Shown here one piece after another: positions 35,771 through 46,440 of a DNA stretch of 64,000 bases. Origin of the DNA: Ischnura elegans (lineage: Eukaryota; Arthropoda; Insecta; Odonata; Coenagrionidae). Within the stretch, counting starts at the first letter, position 1. Each line of letters begins with the position of its first letter. The position numbers and the translations under genes are program-made. The DNA lies in NCBI RefSeq assembly GCF_921293095.1, contig NC_060246.1:113192941-113256940 (forward strand), read 5' to 3'. The notes beneath the pieces are model-generated. The model searched no databases and was not told where the DNA came from. It worked only from the letters and a program-made list of their open reading frames with translations.

Positions 35771-38039
35771 ACTTTTCCTTTTCACCCCTTTCCCACGAGA
35801 ACAATGATTTGCTATGTATCGTTAAAATTCTGGCCTTAATGCATATTCAACGACCTTTTTAATGACTCATACTTAATGAATATATAATAATACATCAATA
35901 AATCAACTTCTAATCTTTTAGGGTAATTACTTCATTTCACTCAGGTGGCAAGAGAAGCAGAACAATTAAATTGGCAAAATCCTTGTATTTAAGCCTGAAG
36001 TTAGAAATGTATAATTTATTATGACTTCCACCATCAATGGCGCAAACTAAATATCGCAGATAGTACATGAATAACGAAACATCAATTTGTATCAAGACTT
36101 CCTTTTGCATTATGCTCACGCAGCACGAGGTGCAGAATATCAAGGCCTACCTATTTATCTGTAGAACATAGGAATAGTATTGAATAATTTAATATTTTTT
36201 CATCGTAATATCAATTTTTCGTGACATAATTTCCAATATAAATTACAAGTTTGTTTGTACCATTCCCTTTCGATACCTAAAAAAGTACTTTTGAGACAAA
36301 GCCGTTTTTATCTGCACATTTCCATCCAGGTGTCCGTCCATGCATCCGTGATAGCCTCATTCTAATCTTTTTCAGAAGTTGCTCTGTCATAGATTTTTGA
36401 GAGTGTACTGCTGTGAGAGCCGGGATGTGATCGGCTTACACTTCAAGATGATACTATCAGTGATTCATCTACGTGTCACAAGACCTACAGTAATTTGAAT
36501 TACTATATCCTTATCTTTCAATTATAATTGCCTTCTTCTAAAAACAATCTTCACTAATAAAAAGCTTCATTATCCTTAGAACCTTGATTTAGTATTGATT
36601 TTCTGATAATTTATTCAGATTCCTGTTTAATTTCGTGGAAAAAAATTATTTTGAAAATCAATTTCGGCTGGTTTTAAAAAAATCACGCGATATGTAAGCT
36701 CCTTTGATTATAGCAGCAATAAATCATTCGTGTCTGCTGCAGAAAAGGAATAAAAATGCGATTTAACATTCATTAATGCATATTCACGAGTGAAAAGACG
36801 GAAAATGAAACGCAACAAATAAGTGCCGACAAAAAAAATTTTAAAGGTAAAAATTATGCATGATAAGAATTAAAGAAATTCATACTGGTTTTAAAGTGGC
36901 AATTATTATTTTTTGTCTCGTTCAGAAGAATAAATCAGCAACAAATATTTTATTGCTGACGTTTTGGAATGAAAACGTGGGATAAAAGATATTAAATCAG
37001 GAATGAATTCTATAGCAACTAGGCACTAAAAACATCCATCTTCCTGTTTGTTACATCTAATTATTCAGTTTAACTTCATCAATAGTGAGATAATATACAC
37101 AGTCCAAAGGACAAAATAGTTTAGAATTTATTGTATAATCTGATGATTCACTAGCCACCGAACAATGAAATAATTTTTTTTTCTATACAAACCTCGGAAA
37201 ATTGCTGCATTAATCTTTTATTAAGGAAAACAAAATTAACAGTAAGTGGTGTAAATTATTTCATGAAGATAAGTGATAGTTGCAAAACTTTGCTGCCGTA
37301 TTCAGCTTTTTAATCAACGTCACAAGGTCATTATAATGGTTAATTTTGGAAGAAAAATCAATAGTATGTTGGATTATACATAAAGCGTAACTTTATGTTA
37401 GGATCAATTGAAGTCATCATCAAGTCACGAATTCAGAAAAGGTTCCCAAGGTAAAGGGTAAATTATAAGGGTTATTATTCAAAATAAATTTAATGAAAAT
37501 TTTTGAGGGTATTACCACAGTAAAAAATAGATTTTCTTATACTCAGAAGAGTCCATTTGAGAGTGGGCCGCTCTTTTAAATGAAATTAAATCCTTCTTAA
37601 ATGGTGGTGGTGCCCAGAATAATTTTTTAATCTGCGAGGAGACCACGTTAAAAAGACAATCTTTATAGAGTTCTGCTAAATTCTGAATAATCTACTGGAA
37701 TTTAAAAAGCACATATCCTCATATTCAGATTATACTCTTCGGAGTAAAGACTAATTTATTCAAATTTTAAGAATATTTTCTAAACTGAGTAAGTTTCATG
37801 CCGCGAACGCTATGTGAAAATCGTTTTACGGGCACGCAAGGAGATTAAATAAAACACGGAATAATCTCTAAGATGACAGCGTTTAAAACATTTTGAAAAA
37901 CTTTTTTCGGTGTAGCGCCAATTTTAACCACTAGACAGATGGAATAGTTGCTCTACATATAGAAAAATGCATGAATATAGGTAGTCCATGTTGCCGTCAT
38001 AGTGCTCCATGCGCATATCGGAATGGACAGATGAGATTT
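35771..38039. other. AT-rich sequence, nothing recognised
   Basis: No gene, repeat or element supported. Confidence 0.5.
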
Positions 38040-38470
38040 CCATCCGTAGACGTGGCCAGGTGATTTTTTTTCTTCCCCAACGAAAGAAAACAACGGCCTG
38101 AGAGTTTATCGCGAGCACAACGAGCAGCGATTTCGTGCATCCCTCCCTTTCGCTCATCTCCTCCGGCCGTCCTCCGCATTCCTACCGTTCCCTCGTCCAC
38201 GATATCCGAGGGTCCGCGATATTTATGCTCCCCTTTGCAGCTCCTGGTTATTGCCTCCCTACACCCTACTACCTGCCTCCTCCGCCCAGTTCTAAGGGGC
38301 GCCCTCGGCCCGAAAGGTGAGCCAGAGCCTCCTCCGCAGCAAAAAAGCAAAGGGAAAGGCCGCAGAGAGCACATCTCAAATTATATCGCCGGGGAAGGAA
38401 CCTCGGTTCGGAATCTTCTAGTCCCTCTTGCCTCCCTCGCCCCCCACCTGGCAGAATGCAGAAGCACCCC
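38040..38470. other. CpG-rich block
   Basis: GC-rich with many CpG. Open frames of 61-128 codons overlap on both strands and none has a domain. A donor-like AAAGGTGAGCC lies on the plus strand near 38310-38322, so an untranslated first exon is possible. I cannot support a protein. Confidence 0.35.
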
Positions 38471-40533
38471 TTTGACGAAGAGAAAAACGATGTAAGGTGC
38501 CGTCGAGTAAAATAGCATAAGAGAAACTGAAAGAGTATGAACGAATTACTGGCATATTTGCAGGAATAAAAAAAATAAAACAGAAATTTTTCTACATAAG
38601 TTAGCGAGTACAATGCTAAATTTTTCATATTTATTAATGAATATGCTTTAAACAAATATCACTATTTTCAGGACAAAATATTTCTGAATAAATGATCCAT
38701 GTAGAGATATCTAGCGAAGAGCTTAGGGTGCTTTTTAAATATTAAATTGACTTGGTTCCACTTTGTACAGCCTAAATCTATCTCGTGCATTCGAAAAGTT
38801 CTTATTTTCTGGGTTTTCACCTCGGAGGATGATAAAGTTCACGTAAATTCTTTGGCTTTCAATTTAAAGGATGACCGGAGAATAAATATTCTATAATTTA
38901 CCTTAAGTAAATGGTGCACTAGAAAGAAAATAGAAAGTGAATTTCCAACTTTCATGAAATAATAAAGCCACACACAAGGAATGTAATCTTTGAATGCAAA
39001 TGGATGATGATAAAGATATAATAATTCGATATACCAAAAATACCAAAGGTATATAAAATGTCTCTTCTGAAATGGCAGCGAAATCTAGGTAGTTTGAGAT
39101 AAAAATAAGAAAGAGATGCAACTTAGTATTTAAAAAAAAATAAAAGGCCGTATAAAGTAAGAGAGTTGATATAGTCCGAGGTTGAGAGTAAGGTAGAGGT
39201 TGGAAAATTGTAGTGTGACTTTAAAGATACAGGATCATCTAAATGTAAGCGGAAGAAAATACTGTATAATATAGTGCGGTGAAACAGAAAGGGACATGGA
39301 AAGGTAAGAAAAGGAGAGAATTGAGAAAGTGTTACGGAGATAGCGAGAAAGGATTGGTAAGATGGGGTTGGAATAAAATACGAATATACAGAGAGAGAGA
39401 GAGAGAGGAAAGGGAGTCACAAGTTGCCCATGAATAATCCAGGGAGGAAACTCGGCCTCAACAAAGAAGGGAGGAAAAAAGTTTTTCGCTTCTCTCGCTC
39501 CACGTGGCAAGGAAAAGGGACGTTGGTTGAAATAAGGTGGTCTGCTACAGAGAGAGAGGGTTGAATGCTGGGGAAAGGGAGAGGTAATGTAAGAGGTTTG
39601 AGGGAGAGGCGATGGTTCCGGATGCCGGTGGAGGAGAAGATGGAAGACGTGCAGAAGGTGGGGAAGAAGAGGGTTTGCGAGCGGAAGTGAGCCAAGAAGC
39701 TGAAGCCCTAGGGTGGAGGGTATTAGTCAGGGAGGATAATGCACCCCATCACTTCCTTCCCAACGCCATACACGCACTCACAGTCAGATGTAGTCACAAA
39801 ACGAATATGACCTGTGTGATGATACTACCACTCCAACCAATTTATCAGAAAATTTGTCGTAGCATCTCTTTCTCCATACCACATATTCGAGTTGGATTTC
39901 GTTCATCATCTCTAGGGCTGCGAGTCTATCGATAAATAACTTTTGTATTGAATATAATTGAAATATTGAAGCAAAAACAGCCGAAGAACTCCCGACTGTG
40001 AACCATATCCAAGACACCAGAAAATGAAAATCAATCCTTATATGTAATTCTTGACTGTTAGATAGATAAATGAGAAATAAATGCGGAAAAAAAGTTGTGT
40101 CTGAATGAATAAATAAAGGGAGGTAGTTTTGAACTGAACTGACTTGGCTCTTGAATTCCAACTTAAGAGAGAGATGATAGGAAGAATACAATAGAAATAA
40201 AGAGGGATACTGGTTGTGATGTGGCAAGGAATGACAGAATGCTTTGCGTAGTGAAACTCCGTAATCCCAAAGGTTTTAAATGAACAAGATACATTTTTTA
40301 TTGACGATGTTACTTTCTTGAGTTGGTCAATAAAAATATAAATTAATTTCCCACCAACGTATTTACAATTATTTACTATCATCCTCAATTATGGGAATTC
40401 AATTAAAAAAGTGAAAAACAAAAATCAACATTTGAATCCTTGAGCATAAATCATAAAAAAATTATGAAGTTCTCACTGAATAGCTCTTACGAAGTATAAG
40501 AACATGCATATCATGCACGTATAGCTAATCTAC
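38471..40533. other. AT-rich DNA with a strand-asymmetric purine block
   Basis: At about 39130-39720 the plus strand is strongly purine-rich (GGAGAG, GAAAGG, AGAGAG repeats). This produces pyrimidine-coded open frames on the minus strand that look compositional. No supported gene. Confidence 0.4.
39391..39407. repeat. (GA)n microsatellite
   Basis: About eight GA units within the purine-rich block. Confidence 0.85.
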
Positions 40534-40654
40534 CCGTTGTACCCAAAGAGCATGGGAACGATTAATCAACATGTGCTCAAATTCAGTGAACTCGATGTAA
40601 ATAATCTTCTGGAAATTAAGTCCACTGAAATAGAATTCAGGCTAAAACTCAGTA
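40534..40654 (+). repeat. Diverged direct duplication, copy 1
   Basis: Matches 40942-41059 in the same orientation. Aligned landmarks are GTACC(C/T)AAAG(A/C)GCATG, GAT(T/C)AATCAACRT, CTCAAATT, AATAAT, (G/A)GAAAT and AATAGAATTC(A/T)GGCTAA. The copies are about 408 bp apart and show substitutions and small indels. Confidence 0.7.
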
Positions 40655-40941
40655 TTTGACAGATTCGTTTATAAACAAATGTTACTCAAGGACTACTCGG
40701 CTTTTACCTCAGATGAAATAATAAAAAAGAGCGATCAAGGTACCTGCGGTGTAGCCTAAAGTTGAACACTGAAAACAATGAAACCTCCAGCTACAACAGT
40801 ATTTTGGGAAATGTCTAAAATAATTAAATAAATTCATGTATAAAGAATTCGTTAAAATCCTGACATTTCTCCTCATTCTTGAATTTGATGTTCGATGGTT
40901 TTATAATTCCCTAAAATTGCTCTTGCTTATGCTTAATTTGC

Positions 40942-41059
40942 GGTTGGTACCTAAAGCGCATGATAATGATCAATCAACGTATCCTCAAATTTCAGTTACA
41001 AGAGAAATAATTTTATAGAAATGTATTCAACTGGAATAGAATTCTGGCTAATATTAGTA
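40942..41059 (+). repeat. Diverged direct duplication, copy 2
   Basis: Partner of 40534-40654. It lies about 240 bp before the piggyBac-type MITE. Confidence 0.7.
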
Positions 41060-41299
41060 CAATTTAAAGGCTCTCATCATTTAAGGAATCATAATGTCCA
41101 CCACCTATTAAATAGAAAGTGGTATTTTGAGAGAGAGAGAGCACTGAATAAGTTTTTTTTTAACCTTGATTGTAGACAAAGTCCTTCGTTTCTTCAATTG
41201 ACCGTTTTGAGAGGTTTCTTACGAATTTCAAAGATAATTTTGAATGTCTTTCCAGCATGAAAATATTATTTATTGGAGGAAAGGCACTTTGACATGCTG

Positions 41300-41812
41300 T
41301 TAACCCGTCAGCGCCCAAAGTTTTTTTTTAATCATACATCGTTCATTTTTATAAAATGTGTTACATATGACTAATGAATAATGCTCCTAAATTTTTATCC
41401 CGAATAGCCTGATACAGATAATTCTTTACTAAATATTACTTAGTACTTTACATTTCATAAAAACATTACGAAATAATTTCTAAAATAATAATTTATGACA
41501 CCAAAAGCATACATTTCATAAAAACATTACGAAATAATTTCTAAAATAATAATTTATGACACCAAAAGCACTTCCCTCGATTGAATACCCATAAAAAATG
41601 GGTTCGGAAAAAAACCTTTTGCTGTGAAACAGACAGGACGATCCGATGTGGTCAGAAACACAATTCAAACTGAATGAATAAGAGTAGAAACCTTCTACTA
41701 AGTACTTGAACCGAAATGTACGCTAATAATAACATATTATTTACATTGCAAGAGTTTAGGCTCGGCGCTGCACTGCGGTGCCGCATGGCACCCGTGCGCG
41801 TTGACGGGTTAA
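41300..41812. mobile_element. piggyBac-type MITE with TTAA target sites
   Basis: TTAA at 41300-41303 and 41809-41812 flanks a 505-bp element. The terminal inverted repeats read CCCGTCAGCGCCC at the left and CCCGTCAACGCGC at the right on the minus strand, with two mismatches in 13. A TTAA target and CCC-starting ends are diagnostic of piggyBac-like transposons. A perfect subterminal palindrome, GGTGCC-GCAT-GGCACC, lies at 41777-41792 by the right end. No transposase frame is present. Inside is a perfect two-copy 61-bp tandem duplication. Confidence 0.85.
41449..41570 (+). repeat. Perfect 61-bp tandem duplication
   Basis: Two identical adjacent 61-bp units, 41449-41509 and 41510-41570, each starting TACATTTCATAAAAACATTA. 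Identity is complete by eye, so the duplication is recent or maintained. It lies inside the piggyBac-type MITE. Confidence 0.95.
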
Positions 41813-42299
41813 TAAAGCTTCAATAACATTGCCACAGATAAGCAAGTTTATTTGTAGTTGATTTTTTTATCTTTGGCTGGAGCCAGATTTACTAGCTGTA
41901 CCAATAAAGACTCTAATCCGTATATTCCGTAAAAATTTGGACGTCTACATGTGGCCACCCACTACCCAACCCATTGTTCCCGCTCAGATGTCAGAAGCTA
42001 AATAGGAATACCTTAAAAAAGGATAGATTCAAATATGAGTCAGCACCAATTCTTTTTCGAGGCCTCTTAGATGGCGGACCTAATGTGAACAGCTGCTTGA
42101 GTTACCATGCAAAGACCGATCACCATGAAGTAAATAATAATAATTTCTAATTTAAAGGCGTCTAATGATGTTACTAAGGAATCTTCGCTATTACTATGTA
42201 GACCAAAAAATAAACATTTAAAAATAGAAATACTGAACTTCTCAGGGCATGAGTTTTCAGTAAATCTCAATCGCAAGTTCGCACATCGCTACTATTCTA
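41813..42299. other. AT-rich DNA, nothing recognised
   Basis: No supported feature. Confidence 0.5.
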
Positions 42300-43180
42300 T
42301 AGATACTCTTTCACCCTCTGTAAGGCAAAAAAAACCTCGTGCCTCGTTCTGGCTGAAGAGAGGCGCGGTGGTTATGCGAGCACTGTGCGCACGGAAAGAT
42401 GGGATTAGTAGCAGAGAGAGAGAGGGAGAGGAGAGGGAAAGAATGAAAGAATAAAGAGGGATGATGTAGGGATGCGGAGGGAGGCAGGAAAGAAAGAGTG
42501 CATGGCTCCACGCGCCCCTTTCCTCGTGCACCCACGCTGCCGGTGAGCATTCTAGCCGCTGCTGTAAGCAGAAGATAAGTGCTTCTTTTTCTTCCCTTTT
42601 AGACAAGCGATGAATATCTCGAGTTTACGGCGCCGGGAGATTGGGAGCACTCCGGGACTTTTCTCTTCTTCGAGCTCGATGCCTCGGCGGTTGGGAAAAT
42701 TGCAGGTGCCTTCCTTGCCCTGTTCCTACACTTTGGTGGAGGTGGAGAGCCAATTCGGAGCTTTTTAAGGGCGGCTGCGAGACATCTCTCTCACGGAGCG
42801 GGCTGGAATGGCTTCATGTGTGGCAGCAGCCGAAAAAGAGATGCCTCGGAATGCAACGGGAAAAGATCCGACGCGAAAGCTTCTCCTCGGAAAGGAGTTT
42901 ATATCGCGAAGAGCATTGGTTAAGGCGAATTTCTGCCTCTCTTCCGAGAACGCATGCCTTTCCCTTCCTTCCCTTCCATCCATTTCCCACGCGAGGCTCC
43001 TCGGGAGAATCCGCACAACTGGAGGAAGAGAGCTGGAAGCGGCGGTCCCACGTAAATTCGAAATCTCGGGCAGGGCTCGTGCGGTTGGCCATGAAAGTCG
43101 GAACGATTTGCAGAGAGCGCGCAGGCTAGGAGGGCAGACCGCATACCTACTCCGGAGATTTTTGTCGTAGATATTACGAA
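42300..43180. other. CpG-rich island with possible exon
   Basis: GC-rich, with many CpG and an AG-rich patch near 42410-42440. Frames on both strands are open for up to 162 codons (42641-43129 +, 42765-43211 -), so coding strand cannot be decided from openness. On the plus strand a long pyrimidine tract (TTCTTTTTCTTCCCTTTTAG) ends at 42602. The frame beginning there is open for 106 codons to a TAA at 42921-42923. No domain is recognised in any frame. Confidence 0.4.
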
Positions 43181-43553
43181 ACTTGCCCGCTGCAGTTTGC
43201 ATTTTAACCATAGTACTAAACTGGTAGAGCTTATTGCATCATAGAAATTTCTCGATTCCGCACGAGTAAATAGCATCTCCATCCCAAAAGAGCAGATCCT
43301 AACAAATTAGTAATTAAAAAAAAACTAGATTTGGTCCGAGCTGCATAAAAGTTTGACTTTATGCCTGGTGAGACAATGCATGAGTGTTTTTATACGCAAC
43401 CGCTTTCAAATATTCTTCAGGCAACTTATAAAATTAATATGTCACAAACTCTATTGCCTGCTGAATCGAGATATTTTCACGCTGGTTAATAGACGGTTCA
43501 ATTTTTTTACGAAATTTCAAGGTTAAGGTATCATTACTACACAGTAATAGGCA

Positions 43554-43676
43554 GAATTTCCTTTTCTGCCTAAATATGAGTATAAGAGTTCAAACTTTTC
43601 CCAGATATTGAAGACCGCGGAGAACAAGAATTTCCTTTTCCGCCTAAATATGAGTATAAGAGTTCAAACTTTTCCC
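43554..43676 (+). repeat. Two 49-bp direct repeats, 74-bp period
   Basis: Units at 43554-43602 and 43628-43676, starting GAATTTCCTTTT and ending CAAACTTTTCCC, differ at a single base (T/C). A 25-bp spacer separates them. It looks like a recent local duplication. Confidence 0.9.
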
Positions 43677-45239
43677 TCCAGTTGTTCCATCACAACACTA
43701 TATTAATTAAGCCCATTAAAAGTGATTTGAAGCAAATCTGGAACGTATCCAATTGAAGTTTCTTTGGCTGGGCTGTGTACGTTACCATAAATAGCCTGAA
43801 TTCATAAACTTTATATAGACATGAAAATGTGCTGTATTTAAATGAGGATGAATAAAATTTAAATTCCATCAAGTTAGACACACAGACGGTCGAACAAATC
43901 ACATGAGATTGAGCGTCTCGCATTAGAATTGAAGCAGAAAGTTGGTGCTGCGGGGAACATAGAGAGTTATATAACTTTATAAGCTATGCTGGACGCTTCG
44001 TTCAACTTGCCTTCTACATTAAAACAACGAGATGACATAATTGTGTCTACATTCAATCAGCAAAACTACAAGCAGTTATGAACACCAGTCATACATCAAC
44101 CTTGTCAAACGCTAGCAGCAATAATTGTCTAGAAATAGCCCAAAATAATTTCATCTCTAAGCTATTACGACTGGCCATTGAGAGACATAATTGAAGTAAA
44201 CAAACCAGTTCCACAAACTCCCACTCCTTAATTAGCCGTGTACATTACAGCAAACCTGCTTCCAAAGGTGCTTTTACCCCATTTTTATGCGCCCTTTACG
44301 CACTAGTCGCGAATGCAGCCAATTTCCTATATTTGTATAAATTTCCCAGAAGGTAAGGTCAATTATCACGTAACAAATAGATTTTAAAAGTTCAGACTTT
44401 CAATACCTGAATTGAGGTGATTTGATTTTAACCTGATAATTTCCAAAGGTAAAATATATTGGAAAATAAAATTTATTTTTAAAGCACATTTTGGAATCTA
44501 CAGAGTTAGGTCCCACAATTATAGGCTATTTACCAGATAATTTAAGAAAAGAGTACTGCCCGAATGAAAATTAAATGAAAACATCGCACAGAATGTTATT
44601 GACTGCATCGTGAAACTGACGCAATGCTTTTAGTGATAATCTGAAACAGGAGTGATGCGAGTGATACAAAGTGTGATATTCAATTTACAATTATCATGTT
44701 TTTTTCAGTTATAGCGGATACGTGGCCTAGTATGAGGGTATATCTCCATTTTCCTCATTACCTCTTCCCTGTTTGCCTAAAATCTTTCTCCCTAGCTCAT
44801 AAAACTACTTCGGCATTTCACCCGGCCACATTCAATGATTTAAGTGGCAGATTAAAGCACTCCAGAATCAGTCAGTGAAAAGAGGAAATTCGAAAGAACT
44901 AAGGGGGACATAGTAAAGGTGTTTAGACTGATGTGTTCAAAATATCAATATCAGTCATATAATAATGATTTTGTGAAAGAAATAAGGGAAGAGGAAATAT
45001 GAGAGTGGCCAATTTAGATGCTCTGAAGTAGCATATTCCATGGAATTAATTCACGCGCATGAAGGAAATAATTTGGAGGTTTAATGAGCTCGTCTTCCTT
45101 CCTCCTTCAATGCGGTATCCATTCATACCATCCGAAACTAATATATCACCTGATGGACTCTATATTACGTGCATGCATACATATAAATGAAAAAGTTGGT
45201 ATCCTGCTACCTTCTCGTTCACTCAAGATAGTTTTCTTA
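43677..45239. other. AT-rich DNA, nothing recognised
   Basis: No supported gene or element. Confidence 0.5.
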
Positions 45240-45490
45240 TCATCCAGAAGTTATATTTTCCTAGAATACTTCATAACCTGTCCAAAGACCATTCTTCTTA
45301 TCCTCCTTGGGGACATTTTCCATCATTTCTATTACACATAATCTGTGATATATGGCATTGAGAGCCCGATTCATTCCACCTTCGAGAATGGTGATCCACC
45401 ATTCACTTTACACTCCTATTCTTCTCGAAACCTCATTCTTTCCACATCCACCCATTTGACCTTCAGCATCCCTCTCGAAGCCTTACATTT
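45240..45490 (-). pseudogene. LINE ORF2 C-terminal fragment, heavily degraded
   Basis: On the minus strand, KASRGMLKVKWVDVERMRFREE is followed, after stops and a frame change, by PRRIRRMVFGQVMKYSRK. This matches the order of the C-terminal segments of LINE reverse transcriptases: R-M-L-K-x-K-W-x-D-x-V-x-N-x-x-V, then K-R-R-x-x-x-x-G-H-V-M-R. The upstream polymerase is missing. The state of decay suggests an old insertion. Confidence 0.55.
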
Positions 45491-46373
45491 ATTTCGGAGG
45501 TGATTTTCCAATGAGATTGAAACTATAAGAACGGGACTAGTATTTATCAATCTTATTATATGCATAAATTAAGTACATTCGTCAGCTTGGTCGATTCAAT
45601 TGAAAGGAGGTTATTCGAGTATAAGTATCTTTGTTCATATAAAATAATTTGTAAAAATAACATAGTTTTTCCAAAGCCATACGAGCCAATTATTGCCTCA
45701 GAAAAGTTTTCTCAGCTTAAGAAAGGAGCTATTTCAAAAGTCTTACATCTTGTGAGAATGGAGCGAGGAAAACTTCCCTCTTTCCCGCATTATTTCTTGG
45801 GAGGAAGTAAGTTGGTGACCAGCCTTTTTCACGGAGTCTGCGACAGAATATATATATAAAAAAAGAGAACACTTTCCGTAGCAGAGTGAAGAAGGCGTGG
45901 ATGTGGTTTGCGGGAGCGTTTTTTTTCCTGCTGTGCACATTTCCGTATGCCTCCTGATCATCTCACTGGCGCACATCCAACGCCGAATTTTTTCGCCCCG
46001 TGGACCTCACTAACCAAGGCACGCCGCCGGTGTTTCCGGGAGCCACCCGTCTAGTTTATGCGCGGGTAGCGTTCCTAATCGATTCAGTCTTCGGACACCG
46101 TTTAACCCGTTTAAAGCCAAAGCAGTCAAAACGATGCTACAAATGAAGGCCAAACTACACAAAAATACCACGATGAGCCATCAACATATTAGGTGCTAAC
46201 GATTAGGGACTTGGAGGCTACGTGCTGGATTCAAATTTACACGTACAATTAATAACAGATATCTCTCATAGCGACTAGGAGAATATCATCTCAGAACCTC
46301 CTTTTATTTTAAGTTTTGACAAAAAAGATAAAATAAGAAAATTTAGCAGAAGGGATCGGCATGAGAAATCGGT
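45491..46373. other. Mixed AT-rich DNA with a small GC-richer patch
   Basis: A CpG-containing patch near 45985-46100 has no recognised gene. TTAACCCG at 46104 resembles a piggyBac end, but no partner was found. Confidence 0.4.
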
Positions 46374-46440
46374 ATTCCACTGAAAAATAAAGGATGATTC
46401 CACTGAAAAATAAAGGATTAAGAAAAAATAAAGGATGATG
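46374..46440 (+). repeat. 23-bp tandem repeat, nearly three copies
   Basis: Two units ATTCCACTGAAAAATAAAGG plus AT(G/T) at 46374-46396 and 46397-46419, then a partial degenerate unit to 46440. Confidence 0.85.

Noticed and set aside
42765-43211. 148-codon minus-strand open frame
   Set aside because: It overlaps plus-strand frames of similar length in a CpG-rich island and has no domain or splice support.
46104-46125. piggyBac-like start TTAACCCGTTTAAAGCC
   Set aside because: No inverted partner next to a TTAA within a plausible distance.
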